NCBI RefSeq assembly: GCF_900187985.1
Contig: NZ_FZOA01000003.1
Location: forward strand, 124,001-188,000
Length of the DNA: 64,000 bases
DNA from: Methylobacillus rhizosphaerae
GTDB taxonomy: Bacteria > Pseudomonadota > Gammaproteobacteria > Burkholderiales > Methylophilaceae
Reading direction: 5' to 3'
The position numbers were made by a program, and so were the translations under genes. This document shows, piece by piece, positions 44,762-53,891 of the stretch (positions are counted from its first letter, which is position 1; each line of letters opens with the position of its first letter). The notes beneath the pieces were generated by a model, which made no database searches, was not told where the DNA came from, and saw nothing but the letters and a program-made list of their open reading frames with translations.

Positions 44762-45646
44762 TCAGCTATGGGCAGGGTCGGGATCAAGTATAGACCACCA
44801 CGCAGCCAGGGTAGGCTGCTCGGCCAGGCGCATGAAACTGAGATCAAGCCCGGTCTTGCGCCAGCTTTCCAGCAAGGACATGATGCGGATTGAGTCCAGG
44901 CCCCAGTCGAGCAGGTTGTCATCCGGCTGCAGCTCCGCGGCAGGCACCTGCAGCAATCCGGCTATCGTGGTCTTCAACTCATCCTGTGAAAGCGGCACAT
45001 GATTGTGAGATGAGGCTGGCTGCAAGACAGCGAGTAATGCTTCCGTCGTGGTCACAGCACCGCAACGCTGAGCTACATAGCGCAACGCCATAGCATGCTC
45101 TTCGGTAGAGAAATCGGCCACGGCGTCCGCGACCATAAACGCTTGAATATCACGCATGAAAGCATCACATGCCGTCATCATGCAGCCTATATGCGCATAA
45201 ATACCGCAGATGATGAGCTGATCGCGGCCATCTTCCCGCATCATCTTTTCCAGCGTGGATTTCTGGAAAGCACTATAGCGCCATTTATCCAGCACCGTAT
45301 CCTGGGTTTCCGGCGCTAGCGCTGCCACGATGGATTTCCCCTGTGGCTGCGCCGTCAGACCCGGCCCCCACATATCCTGCAGCAGGCCACGCTCCTGCAC
45401 GTTCTGCTCCGGCAATTGCGCCGTATAGACCACCGGGATTTCCAGTGAATGGGCCAGGTCGATCAGACTGCGTATATTGGCCTGCAATTGCGGCACAGGT
45501 TTGCTGTCGCGGTCATAAAAATCAAGGAAGTAATCCTGCATGTCGTGCACAAGCAATACAGCACGATCACGACTGGCCTGCCAGGCGACGCGGTTATCCG
45601 GGAAGGTTTCCGGGATGTTATAGGAAGGAATTCTGGGAATTGCCAT
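44762..45646 (-). CDS. entB: Isochorismatase with aryl carrier domain (EntB)
   Basis: 294 aa. Residues 1-205 are the isochorismatase, hydrolysing isochorismate to 2,3-dihydro-2,3-dihydroxybenzoate: AVLLVHDMQDYFLDFY carries the catalytic Asp, DKWRYSAFQKS the Lys, and CGIYAHIGCMMTACDAFMRD the cysteine segment. The last 80 residues are the aryl carrier protein, with the phosphopantetheine serine in DWGLDSIRIMSLLESW. The carrier is loaded with dihydroxybenzoate by EntE and presented to the condensation domain. Thirty bases after the entE stop. Confidence 0.95.
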   Translation of the reverse strand: MAIPRIPSYNIPETFPDNRVAWQASRDRAVLLVHDMQDYFLDFYDRDSKPVPQLQANIRSLIDLAHSLEIPVVYTAQLPEQNVQERGLLQDMWGPGLTAQPQGKSIVAALAPETQDTVLDKWRYSAFQKSTLEKMMREDGRDQLIICGIYAHIGCMMTACDAFMRDIQAFMVADAVADFSTEEHAMALRYVAQRCGAVTTTEALLAVLQPASSHNHVPLSQDELKTTIAGLLQVPAAELQPDDNLLDWGLDSIRIMSLLESWRKTGLDLSFMRLAEQPTLAAWWSILDPDPAHS

Positions 45647-45676
45647 GATAATAAATACCTTTACATGTCACTCGGG

Positions 45677-47305
45677 TTAGATTGCCATTGCCGCAGGTAC
45701 GGACAATTGCATACTGATCTGCTGGCGCAAGAGTTTCTTGTTGATTTTGCCCACGCCAGTCTTGGGAAGTTGGGATACGAACTCAATGCGGTCGGGAATC
45801 TTGTAGGTCGCCAGACCGCGTTCACGCAGGAAGCGGATGAAATCGATGCTGCGCAGGCTGGCGTCGCGCCGGATCACGAAGGCGCAGGTTTTCTCGCCTA
45901 GATATGCATCCGGCATGGCCACCACCGCGCAATCCGCCACGCCCTGGTGCGCCAGCAACTGGTGCTCCACCTCCTCCGCAGAAATCTTCTCGCCGCCACG
46001 GTTGATCTGGTCCTTGTTGCGCCCCTCCACTACGAGGTTGCCCTCTGGCGTCATCCTCACCATGTCTCCTGTGCGGTAATAGCCATCGGCAGTGAAAGCT
46101 CGCGCATTGTGCTCGTCAGCGCGGTAATAGCCGCGGATGGTATAAGGGCCACGTGTCAGCAGATGACCGATCTCCCCGGCTGCCACAGGCTGGTCATCAT
46201 CATCCACGACCAGCACTTCATCATCGGGAGAAATAGGCCGTCCCTGGCTATGCAGCACCACATCGAGTGGATCATCCAGGCGGGTATAGTTCACCAGCCC
46301 CTCTGCCATGCCGAACACCTGCTGCAAGGTTACGCCCAGCTCCTGCACCAGGCGGTTTGCCATGGTGCTGCTGAAACAGGCGCCGCCGACCTGCACAACC
46401 TTGAGACTACTCAGGCCTGGTGACGTAGCTTGGATGGCATCCAGCCACACCGGTACCAGCGGAGGCACCAGCGCCGTCATGGTGACACCTTCCCGGGCTA
46501 TCCACGGCAAGGCCACGTCCGGGCTGGGGTGGGCGCTCATAACGACGGTTCCGCCGGCATACAGGGTGCCAAGCGACCCAGGAGAACTCAGGCTGAAATT
46601 ATGTCCGGCCGGGATCACGCTCAGATAGACACTGTCCGGCCCCAGCCCGCATATCTCGGCGCTGGCGCGGACGCTGTACAGATAATCATCATGGGTTCGC
46701 GGTATCAGCTTGGGCGTACCGGTGCTGCCTCCCGACAGCTGGAAGAAGGCCACCTCTCCGGCCTGCGGTCCGGCAGGAAGGTCGCCATCCCATGATGGCA
46801 TCACCCCCAGCGGTGTGAATTCCTGTGCCTCTCCCAGCACCAGGACATGCCGCAGCGTATCCACTTCCTGTTTCAGCTTGCGTGCCAGCACACGATAATC
46901 AAAATCACCGTGCTGATCGGCAATGATGTACGCCACCGCCCCTGTATGGCGGCAGAAGTGTTCGATTTCAAACTGGCGATGGGCAGGCAAGGCGAACACA
47001 GGCAAGGCACCCAGCCTGAACAGGGCAAAAATGACAGCAATGAATTCAGCGCAATTGGGCAGTTGAACCACCACCGGATCATTGGCCGTGATGCCCATAG
47101 CATGGAAACCCCGTGCCAGCCTGTCCACTTCCTGTCCAAGCTGCTGGTAGCTCCAACGATGACGATCACTGACCACGGCAATATGCTGTGCATCCTGTTC
47201 TATCCGCGCCTGCAACATGTCGCTGAATGTTTCACCGCGCCAGTATCCGGCAGTCCGGTAGCGTGCTGCCAAGTTTTCAGGCCATGCTGTGCAATGTGGT
47301 AACAT
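45677..47305 (-). CDS. entE: 2,3-dihydroxybenzoate-AMP ligase
   Basis: 542 aa stand-alone adenylation enzyme that activates 2,3-dihydroxybenzoate and loads it on the EntB carrier. [25 protein letters not shown] is the ATP loop (quoted as family-typical; GGSTGTPK is the core), [15 protein letters not shown] the aryl-acid region with the conserved Asn, and [20 protein letters not shown] the hinge. The ATG abuts the entC stop with no gap. The high similarity to EntE/DhbE/VibE proteins leaves little doubt about the aryl substrate class; salicylate would be the alternative. Confidence 0.95.
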   Translation of the reverse strand: MLPHCTAWPENLAARYRTAGYWRGETFSDMLQARIEQDAQHIAVVSDRHRWSYQQLGQEVDRLARGFHAMGITANDPVVVQLPNCAEFIAVIFALFRLGALPVFALPAHRQFEIEHFCRHTGAVAYIIADQHGDFDYRVLARKLKQEVDTLRHVLVLGEAQEFTPLGVMPSWDGDLPAGPQAGEVAFFQLSGGSTGTPKLIPRTHDDYLYSVRASAEICGLGPDSVYLSVIPAGHNFSLSSPGSLGTLYAGGTVVMSAHPSPDVALPWIAREGVTMTALVPPLVPVWLDAIQATSPGLSSLKVVQVGGACFSSTMANRLVQELGVTLQQVFGMAEGLVNYTRLDDPLDVVLHSQGRPISPDDEVLVVDDDDQPVAAGEIGHLLTRGPYTIRGYYRADEHNARAFTADGYYRTGDMVRMTPEGNLVVEGRNKDQINRGGEKISAEEVEHQLLAHQGVADCAVVAMPDAYLGEKTCAFVIRRDASLRSIDFIRFLRERGLATYKIPDRIEFVSQLPKTGVGKINKKLLRQQISMQLSVPAAMAI

Positions 47306-48505
47306 TCAAGCCTCTCCTACGTTGGCAATGCCAAGCGCATTCAGCATGGTGCGGAACTTGGCGCCAGTCTCAGCCAACTCATGAGCAGGATCGGAATCGG
47401 CCACCACGCCTGCACCGGCGAACAGGCGCACCTGCTTGCCACTCACCTCGGCGCAGCGCAGGGTCACCACCCACTCGCCATTGCCATGTGCATCGCACCA
47501 TCCCACCATGCCGGCATACAGGCCGCGTTCGAATGGCTCGATTTCCGCAATCATCTCGCGCGCCGCCGCGAATGGATATCCGCATACTGCCGGTGTCGGA
47601 TGCATGCTGGATGCCAACTGCAAGGAACTGACACTAGGATCGGCCAGTTCACCACGGATATCGCTGGCAAGATGCAGCATGGTTTCAGTATTCACGAGGG
47701 ATGGCCCAGCCGGCGCATACAGGCTGCGGCAATAAGGCGTCAATGCCTGCACCACGGCGTCAGCCACCATCTTGTGTTCGTGCAGGTCTTTCTCGGACAA
47801 CAGCAACGCCTGGCTGCGCCGCATGTTCTCCTGCAGGTCGCGGGTACGCGCTGCCGAGCCTGCCAGCGGATTGGAGCGTATCTGATTGCCATGGCGGCTC
47901 AGCAATAGCTCAGGGCTGGCGCCCACCAGCGCACCCTGCCTATCGTTGATACTAACCGCAAATGTATAGCCGCGGCTGTTGCTCTGCGCCAGCTTCCTCA
48001 ACAACCCCTGCAGATCGATGGGCTGCGCGGCTTCAAGCTCCAGTGTCCGTGCCAACACAACCTTGCTCAGTTCACCCTGACGTATCCGCTCCACCGCCTC
48101 CTGCACACCAGCGGCGTAGACCTGCGGGGTCGGTACCGGCCTAACCTCACAAGCAGCCTCAACCTCGGTTTTCGCGCTCAGCCCTGGTAGTTCGACATAG
48201 CGCGACAACGGCCCTGCACGCAATACTTTTTCAGGAATGATGAGACTGGCTGGCTGACCAACATCAAAAGGAATAGCCCCCACGACCACGGGATCAGGAT
48301 GTCCTGCCTCCACTGCCTTTTGCAGCTCAGCTTCGACCAGCGCACTCAACTCCTGCAGGTTGGCGGCGGCTGGCACAGTGGCAAAGTGCCCCTCCGCCAG
48401 CATGGTTTCTTCCGGCGAAGCGAAAAAGAATGGCGTCCCCTCGCCAACACTGGCCAGCATATGCTCGGCCTTCAGTTCCAACATTCCTCTGAAAATATCA
48501 TTCAT
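47306..48505 (-). CDS. entC: Isochorismate synthase
   Basis: About 399 aa. Converts chorismate to isochorismate, the first committed step, drawing on the aroA pathway. [26 protein letters not shown] (core GASPELL and PLAGSAAR), [12 protein letters not shown] and [19 protein letters not shown] are the chorismate-binding signature of the EntC/DhbC group. ATG at 48505 has GGGAT eight bases upstream and begins MNDIFRGML; an outer ATG at 48544 would overlap the exporter stop. First enzyme of the biosynthetic run after the exporter. Confidence 0.95.
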   Translation of the reverse strand: MNDIFRGMLELKAEHMLASVGEGTPFFFASPEETMLAEGHFATVPAAANLQELSALVEAELQKAVEAGHPDPVVVGAIPFDVGQPASLIIPEKVLRAGPLSRYVELPGLSAKTEVEAACEVRPVPTPQVYAAGVQEAVERIRQGELSKVVLARTLELEAAQPIDLQGLLRKLAQSNSRGYTFAVSINDRQGALVGASPELLLSRHGNQIRSNPLAGSAARTRDLQENMRRSQALLLSEKDLHEHKMVADAVVQALTPYCRSLYAPAGPSLVNTETMLHLASDIRGELADPSVSSLQLASSMHPTPAVCGYPFAAAREMIAEIEPFERGLYAGMVGWCDAHGNGEWVVTLRCAEVSGKQVRLFAGAGVVADSDPAHELAETGAKFRTMLNALGIANVGEA

Positions 48506-48540
48506 TTTGCATCCCTCACTGTTATTTGGATGAATATCAA

Positions 48541-49833
48541 TCACGCGCCATGGCGTGCGCCCTGTACTGGCTGTTCTGCATGAGTCTTGATCGCCCCGAC
48601 CGGCTTGCTATGCATCTGGATTTTTCCTGCCAATATCATGGTGAACACCGTCAGCCCAACGGCCAGCCAGCCAGCCATTCCATACCCGCTGATCACGCCA
48701 GTGCTGTCCTGGCTGATGATCACCCCTCCCAGAAAAGCAGCCGCTCCACAGGCAAGTTGCTGTAATGCCGCATTCAGCGACATGAAAGTGCCACGCTGTG
48801 GTGGCAGCACTGCCGACACCGTAATCGCCATCGCGGGTACGGCACGACCTGTGCCCAAAGTGAAAAACAAGGTGCTGCAAAGTAATACCCAACCCATGGC
48901 AAGCGGGGGCAAGTTGGTCTGCAGCAGGATAGGCACGATAGAGAACAAGGCCACCAGACGGTAAGTCTGCACCTTGCCCAGGCGGTCAGTCCGCGCACCA
49001 ACCCAACGTGCGCCGAAAAAGCTGGCCAGGCCGCCCAGCACATACACCACCGGCATTTGCTCCATGCTCAGGCCGACATTGCCAGTCAGGTACAAGGTGA
49101 GATAAGGAATGATGGTGAACGTGGAAAACGCACCCAGGAACATGAACAGTAAAGCGGTCCAATGATTGCGGTTCGACAACACCGCACGCATATTGCCGAT
49201 CGCATGGCGCCATTGGCGGTTTGCCTGTTGCGCCCCCTGGATCGCAGGAATTGTACGCATTGCCAGCAGCAGGAAAACCAACGCCACTACGGCAATTGCC
49301 ACAAACACCGACTGCCAGCCCAGCGCATTGGTGAGCAGCAAGGCTCCCGGCACTCCCAACACAGTTGCTGCTGCAGTGCCGGACATGACAGTACCGCTGG
49401 CACGCCCGCGGCGTTCAAACGGTATCAGGTCGCCGATCAAGGTTTGCAGCATGGCACTCAGCACACCGCCAAATACACCTGCCAGGGCGCGTGTCAGTAA
49501 CAATGTTTGATAATCCGGTGCCAGCGCGCAGGACAAGGTGGCCACGATGAACAGCGCGAACAAGGTCAATAACATGCCCTTGCGCTCGAAGAAATCAATG
49601 AATGTGGCGGCGACCAGCCCGCTCACTGCAGCCGCCAGTGTGTAAATTGCCACCAACAGCGCAAATTCCCCGGTACCGATCCCCAGGCTTGCCACCAGAA
49701 CAGGCCCCAGCGGCATCATGACCATAAAATCGAGAATGTGGGAAAACTGGATTCCCGCCAAAGTAAATACCAGGTACTTTTCCTGTCTTGGTAAAAGTGC
49801 TTCCGGTTTTTTCTGAATATCCGATACCTGCAT
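48541..49833 (-). CDS. MFS exporter at the head of the siderophore operon
   Basis: About 430 aa with 12 predicted membrane helices. FTLAGIQFSHILDFMVMMPLGP and the loop FFERKGMLL between helices 2 and 3 are of the DHA1 drug-exporter family. Position before entC, with a Fur box 70-90 bases upstream, indicates export of the finished siderophore, the role EntS plays in E. coli; sequence is not clearly EntS. ATG at 49833 is preferred over 49869 because the family match begins after it and AGG lies next to it. The entC start follows after 35 bases. Confidence 0.88.
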   Translation of the reverse strand: MQVSDIQKKPEALLPRQEKYLVFTLAGIQFSHILDFMVMMPLGPVLVASLGIGTGEFALLVAIYTLAAAVSGLVAATFIDFFERKGMLLTLFALFIVATLSCALAPDYQTLLLTRALAGVFGGVLSAMLQTLIGDLIPFERRGRASGTVMSGTAAATVLGVPGALLLTNALGWQSVFVAIAVVALVFLLLAMRTIPAIQGAQQANRQWRHAIGNMRAVLSNRNHWTALLFMFLGAFSTFTIIPYLTLYLTGNVGLSMEQMPVVYVLGGLASFFGARWVGARTDRLGKVQTYRLVALFSIVPILLQTNLPPLAMGWVLLCSTLFFTLGTGRAVPAMAITVSAVLPPQRGTFMSLNAALQQLACGAAAFLGGVIISQDSTGVISGYGMAGWLAVGLTVFTMILAGKIQMHSKPVGAIKTHAEQPVQGARHGA

Positions 49834-49903
49834 CCTGTTTCGCCCTATTGCAAACACGGGCTGATGCATGACAACAACGTGGTGTCATAACCACAACCCG
49901 ATA

Positions 49904-49922
49904 AATGATAATTATTCCCAAC
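49904..49922 (-). promoter_or_regulatory. Fur box upstream of the exporter-ent operon
   Basis: TGATAATTATTCCCA (49906-49920) matches TGATAAT-N-ATTATCA at 12 of 14 positions, with a perfect left half. It is about 75 bases before the exporter start and should give iron repression of the whole biosynthetic run. Confidence 0.7.
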
Positions 49923-49967
49923 AATCATGTGCATGATACTGGAACCCGGGAACATTATTTTTTGCTG

Positions 49968-49989
49968 AAACAAGAAAGTTGTTTGCGCA
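49968..49989 (-). promoter_or_regulatory. Shared upstream element, copy B (candidate AraC/PchR site)
   Basis: AAACAAGAAAG-T-TGTTTG-C-GCA, 20 of 22 bases identical to copy A at 37264-37285 and in the same orientation. It is centred about 66 bp upstream of the Fur box, against about 71 bp at copy A. Confidence 0.45.
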
Positions 49990-50086
49990 ACTACAACCAC
50001 TGACAACTGAAAATCAGGCAGACTCCAGTCATGGCGCCATTCAGGCAATGAGTACGCAGATGAAAACGTACGAACCGGAAAAAATA

Positions 50087-50111
50087 AAAAAGCCGGCAAT
50101 GCCGGCTTTTT
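50087..50111. terminator. Bidirectional terminator after the beta-propeller gene
   Basis: AAAAAGCCGGC-AAT-GCCGGCTTTTT is a perfect 11-bp stem with A/T-runs on both strands. It ends the leftward gene at 50126-50992 and insulates the exporter promoter region. Confidence 0.9.
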
Positions 50112-50125
50112 CTAACACCTCACAC

Positions 50126-50992
50126 TCAATGCAAGTGCCTCCACGTCACAGTACCGGCCTTCATATCCGGGATCAGCAATATCTTGCCGTCACGTGTCAC
50201 CCCGATATCAGCCGCGCTCTGGAATCCCTCCATTTCCAGCTTCACTTCATCCTCAATACTCAGGCTGAAAACCTTGCCGCTGTTATAGTCGCTGATATAA
50301 AGCTTTTTATTGGCACCCAGCGCGATGCCATCACCGCCGCCGAACCCGCTGGCAAGCTCGATCAGGTGGCGGTTGAGCAGGTCAAGCTTGTATAGCAAGC
50401 CACTGGCATAATCGACATAGATCAGCGTTTCGCCCGTATCATCCATCCACAAGCCATTGGGTGCCTTGATGCGAGCGTCCTGCTGATGGTTGATGACGGT
50501 GTCCACCTTGCCTGTCTCCAGGATCACGCGATAAATCGCGCCAGTGGTGCCGCCCTGATTGAAAATATCACCGCTATCGCTGACATAAAGATATTTTCCG
50601 GCAAAGTCCGGCTCCAGGTCATTGAGGAACTGAGGCACCGCCGGAAAAGCCGTTTTATCCGCCAGCACCGTCCATTTCCCATCCTTGCCCACCCTGAGGA
50701 TACGATCCTTGTCCGCAACATAGAGATCGTCACCGACGAGAGCCAGCCCCTTGGGGTCGTCCATGCCCTGGGCAAATAGCTTGCGTTTGCCGTCCGGCCC
50801 GATGACACTGACCTGCCCGTCGCCGTCTTTACCAAACTCGCCGATTTCAGATACGTAAATATTGCCAGCCTTGTCTGCCACCACCGATTCCGGGTTCTTG
50901 AAACCCTTGACTACCTGCACCTCATGCCCGGATGCCAATCCTGACATCATCAACAAACTACCCACCAACGAACCAATCACAGCCTTGCGCAT
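50126..50992 (-). CDS. Exported SMP-30/NHL-type beta-propeller protein
   Basis: About 288 aa. Signal peptide ends around ASGHE. The rest is a six-bladed propeller pattern: NPESVVADKAGNIYVSEIGE, DDPKGLALVGDDLYVADKD, LYVSDSGDIFNQGGTTGAIY and APNGLWMDDTGETLIYVDYA, as in SMP-30/gluconolactonase/LRE-like proteins. Some members are lactonases that use a bound metal; others only bind. Substrate cannot be told from sequence. ATG at 50992 has AGGA ten bases upstream. It is a separate transcript ended by a strong terminator next to the siderophore operon. Confidence 0.82.
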   Translation of the reverse strand: MRKAVIGSLVGSLLMMSGLASGHEVQVVKGFKNPESVVADKAGNIYVSEIGEFGKDGDGQVSVIGPDGKRKLFAQGMDDPKGLALVGDDLYVADKDRILRVGKDGKWTVLADKTAFPAVPQFLNDLEPDFAGKYLYVSDSGDIFNQGGTTGAIYRVILETGKVDTVINHQQDARIKAPNGLWMDDTGETLIYVDYASGLLYKLDLLNRHLIELASGFGGGDGIALGANKKLYISDYNSGKVFSLSIEDEVKLEMEGFQSAADIGVTRDGKILLIPDMKAGTVTWRHLH

Positions 50993-51083
50993 CACGCGTT
51001 CCTCTCGCATTCATCATGTCATCATCCGGGTCTGGCGACCCATGGTTGTCTTGGATTATGCGTTTGAATGCCAACTAACTCAA

Positions 51084-52322
51084 CTAATGCGCTTGGTGCG
51101 GTTTAAGTAAGGGCGTAATAGCCAGCATGACAAATGCCATCAATACCAACAGCCACCTTGCCAGATGAAAATCCTGCATGCAGTCACGCAGGACACCAAC
51201 AGATAAAGGCCCAGCCGCTGCAATCAGATAGCCCACGGTCAGGACAAAAGCATTCCAGGCGTTGGCCTCATCCACGCTATGCGTGTTGTCCAGCGGCAAT
51301 GTCATTCCCAGAGTAAAAGCGCCTCCAAGGCCAAACGCACACAAGGCAATACTAAGGAAAGGCAGACTGGTGGGCAGCAGCGCCATCCATGCCAATCCAA
51401 TGACTGCCATCATGGCGCAGGCTGCCAGCAAAACCCGCCTGTCCGTGGATCGACTGATCGCCCCCAGTATTGGGTTGGAAATCATGAATACCGTGGTGAA
51501 TGTCGCCAGGATAAATCCTGCAGTGGCAGTATCTAGGCCATATTCAATATACATTGGCGCCGTCCAGGACAGCACGGCATAAAACAGGAAATTATCGGCA
51601 GCAAAAAACAGGGCGATCAGCCAGGCCGTGCGATTTCTCCACGGCAAGGCTGCCGGACGCGATTGGGCAATCACAAGCCCTTTCTCCCGCCGTGCCAGTA
51701 GCCACCACGCCATGACCGCCAAAGCAGCCAGGGCGCTCCAGATACCAGCTCCCATGCGCCACCCCGACTCATAGTGCATGGCAATCGGCCCGGAAACCGC
51801 GGCTGACAATGTGCTGCCAAAAGAAAGTGCAGTGGCATAGATCCCCATGACCAGGGCAGCCTTGTGCGGGAAATTACCCTTGATATATCCGGCAATCAGT
51901 GCCCCGGCGACAGCTATCCCGGCTCCTACCCCGGCAGTTGCCAGAAGCAGCACATCCACACTATTGGCAAAGGCCCGCACGGCAATGGCAATGCATAACA
52001 GCAACAATGCCAGCAGCAACACCGGGTCACGCCCGTAACGCCGTGCCAGCCAGGGCGTGGGCAAGGCCAGCAACCCCATCAGCAGGTCAGGAATGGTCGT
52101 CAGCAACGAGGCCGTACTATGCGATAACTGGAATGTATCAATAATGGCGGGCAGCAACGGACCCATGGACACAATGCCAGGCCGGAGCGCAATGGCGACC
52201 AGGATGATCGCCGCAATGGCAAAACCGACAGAAACACCGGAAGCCGGGAAAACAGGATGCTGTATTGAAGCAGTAGGACTGGAACTGGAAAGCTTGCTGG
52301 ACTCAGCAGAAAAATTGGCCAT
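51084..52322 (-). CDS. MFS transporter, CynX/NimT type
   Basis: About 412 aa with 12 predicted helices. The region ALRPGIVSMGPLLPAI after the first helix is the CynX/NimT signature (most members start LRPAI-S-GPLL). The group includes cyanate and 2-nitroimidazole exporters, but substrate here is unknown. ATG at 52322 has AGGTGA eight bases upstream; an earlier start at 52382 lacks one. The gene is flanked by the propeller gene and, upstream, by a stem-loop at 52395-52428. Confidence 0.85.
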   Translation of the reverse strand: MANFSAESSKLSSSSPTASIQHPVFPASGVSVGFAIAAIILVAIALRPGIVSMGPLLPAIIDTFQLSHSTASLLTTIPDLLMGLLALPTPWLARRYGRDPVLLLALLLLCIAIAVRAFANSVDVLLLATAGVGAGIAVAGALIAGYIKGNFPHKAALVMGIYATALSFGSTLSAAVSGPIAMHYESGWRMGAGIWSALAALAVMAWWLLARREKGLVIAQSRPAALPWRNRTAWLIALFFAADNFLFYAVLSWTAPMYIEYGLDTATAGFILATFTTVFMISNPILGAISRSTDRRVLLAACAMMAVIGLAWMALLPTSLPFLSIALCAFGLGGAFTLGMTLPLDNTHSVDEANAWNAFVLTVGYLIAAAGPLSVGVLRDCMQDFHLARWLLVLMAFVMLAITPLLKPHQAH

Positions 52323-52394
52323 GAACAGATCACCTGCAGATATTGACGGGATAGCAGGCAATATAGGACGGCAGTAATACAACCACCATACGTT

Positions 52395-52428
52395 ATCTTG
52401 CGTAATCCTCCCGCGGATTACACAAGAT
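52395..52428. repeat. 14-bp inverted repeat in the NimT-type transporter upstream region
   Basis: ATCTTG-c-GTAATCC, loop TCCCGC, GGATTAC-a-CAAGAT: two stem blocks of 7 and 6 bp with a single mismatch between them. It is 73 bases upstream of the transporter ATG and 12 bases beyond the stop of the next gene. Either an operator for the transporter or a transcript-end hairpin for the upstream gene; there is no U-run. Confidence 0.5.
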
Positions 52429-52440
52429 CATCACAACGAT

Positions 52441-53010
52441 TTACGGTTGTATTCGTCCTGGCAACAAGGCAATCATGGCACAGGGAGTGTAGCCTTCCTT
52501 GCTGGAAACACCTTCACTAATCAGCTGCCTGACGACAGGATCAGCCTGGATCTTGTCGGCTACATGCTGGATCGCCAGGTCATAGGTGGCTTGTATTGTT
52601 TTTGCAGGCAGGATATCCAGGTCCCCGCTATAACGGGATTCACCGGTATAGTGAGCAATGGCCTTACCGGCACCGGTATAAACAGTTGCCTTGATGGTGC
52701 CGTAGAAATTGCGCATATGCGGGTTATAGAACATCTGTGGCCGCACCCACAACAGCACATCACCGGTCACACCTGCATCACACATGACAGTTTTACCCAG
52801 CTTTGCGCTCAGGGTTTGCGTCAGCACCGGCGCCACCAACGGTCCCTGGGCAAACCAGTAATCCTTTACGAAATGCCAGAGCTTGATCTGGTTGGTATAT
52901 TCCTGCGGACTGATATACACCACGACCTTGCTGGTTGGCTGCGGTTCTTCGGCCATGGCCAGATTGGCAATAAGCGACAAAGTAACCAATCCGAGAATGC
53001 GTTTTTTCAT
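52441..53010 (-). CDS. Exported protein of unknown function
   Basis: 189 aa from ATG 53010, which has GAGGAAT upstream and starts a clear signal peptide (MKKRILGLVTLSLIANLAMA). The mature protein holds VYISPQEYTNQIKLWHFVKD, a region DAGVTGDVLLWVRPQMFYNP, and two widely separated cysteines (MCDAG and TPCAM) that could form a disulfide. No family was recognised. The frame is open to 53085 but that part lacks a ribosome site and is unlikely. It is monocistronic by spacing. Confidence 0.7.
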   Translation of the reverse strand: MKKRILGLVTLSLIANLAMAEEPQPTSKVVVYISPQEYTNQIKLWHFVKDYWFAQGPLVAPVLTQTLSAKLGKTVMCDAGVTGDVLLWVRPQMFYNPHMRNFYGTIKATVYTGAGKAIAHYTGESRYSGDLDILPAKTIQATYDLAIQHVADKIQADPVVRQLISEGVSSKEGYTPCAMIALLPGRIQP

Positions 53011-53165
53011 TCCATATTCCTCAAACTTGATAACTGCTTTTCCACACAACACAAGTAACACGATACACCAAACCACGATCATCATGGCCCGGCAATCAGT
53101 TATCTGATCCTGAAATCATGCATAGGTTCACAGACAGCACTGGCCATATTTGCCTGTGCATGAGC

Positions 53166-53197
53166 AGAAAAAGAAATGCCGGAACAAGTCCGGCATT
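53166..53197 (-). terminator. Intrinsic terminator after the ankyrin gene
   Basis: On the minus strand AATGCCGGA pairs with TCCGGCATT (plus 53175-53183 and 53189-53197) around five bases and is followed by TCTTTTTCT. Confidence 0.8.
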
Positions 53198-53255
53198 GCA
53201 AGTTCAGATGCAAACATCTGGCAACGGCTCAGGGTGCAAGCCAGTAGCTGTTACA

Positions 53256-53744
53256 TCAATTGCACTTCTCTTCCTGACAGCCATCATTCTTGGCACCAGC
53301 AGCGGTCAGCAGCTCCACCATTTCCGTGCGGCCTTCGTCGTTCAGGGCGCGAACGATGGATACATTGCCGCGCAACTTGGCATTAACGTCAGCACCGTGG
53401 GCGATCAGGTACTTCACCACATCCTGGTTGCCTTGATACGCAGCCAGGTGCAGCGCTGTCATCTTGGTGATCGGGTGCTTGTAATTCACGTCCGCACCTT
53501 TTTCAACGAAAAATTTCACAGCTTCCAGCTGGCCCTTGTTAGCAGCCACCTGCAGCCCGGTCCAGGCAAAGAAAAGCTCGTCGACGGTATAGGGGTTGTT
53601 AAAGTACTTCTTGACTATCTTCATGTTGCTTTTGCCGATAGCATCAGTGTATTCCACCTGCATATCTTCGGCATGCGCCACGACAGAAAGTCCGGCAACC
53701 CCCAGCATCAGTGCCATCAGCACTGCTTTCAACATCTTGCTCAT
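53256..53744 (-). CDS. Exported ankyrin-repeat protein
   Basis: 162 aa. Signal peptide about 1-25 (ending VVAHAED), then about three ankyrin repeats: LQVAANKGQLEAVKFFVEKG, TALHLAAYQGNQDVVKYLIA and a degenerate RALNDEGRTEMVELLTAAGA. The C-terminus has a cysteine pair, CQEEKC. Likely periplasmic; exported ankyrin proteins of this size are known in catalase-associated and other contexts, but no partner is present here. GGAGAAG precedes the ATG. Confidence 0.85.
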   Translation of the reverse strand: MSKMLKAVLMALMLGVAGLSVVAHAEDMQVEYTDAIGKSNMKIVKKYFNNPYTVDELFFAWTGLQVAANKGQLEAVKFFVEKGADVNYKHPITKMTALHLAAYQGNQDVVKYLIAHGADVNAKLRGNVSIVRALNDEGRTEMVELLTAAGAKNDGCQEEKCN

Positions 53745-53891
53745 TTACTTCTTCTCCATAGTAATAATGATTTAATACAGGGTCCCTGCCCTTTATTTAT
53801 TATTCAGTGTGCTTGTTGCCAAAGCAGAAGGTGGTATGGCAAGCCACGCACCTTCTTGTCTAACGCACATCTTTTTACACTGTTGACCGTC

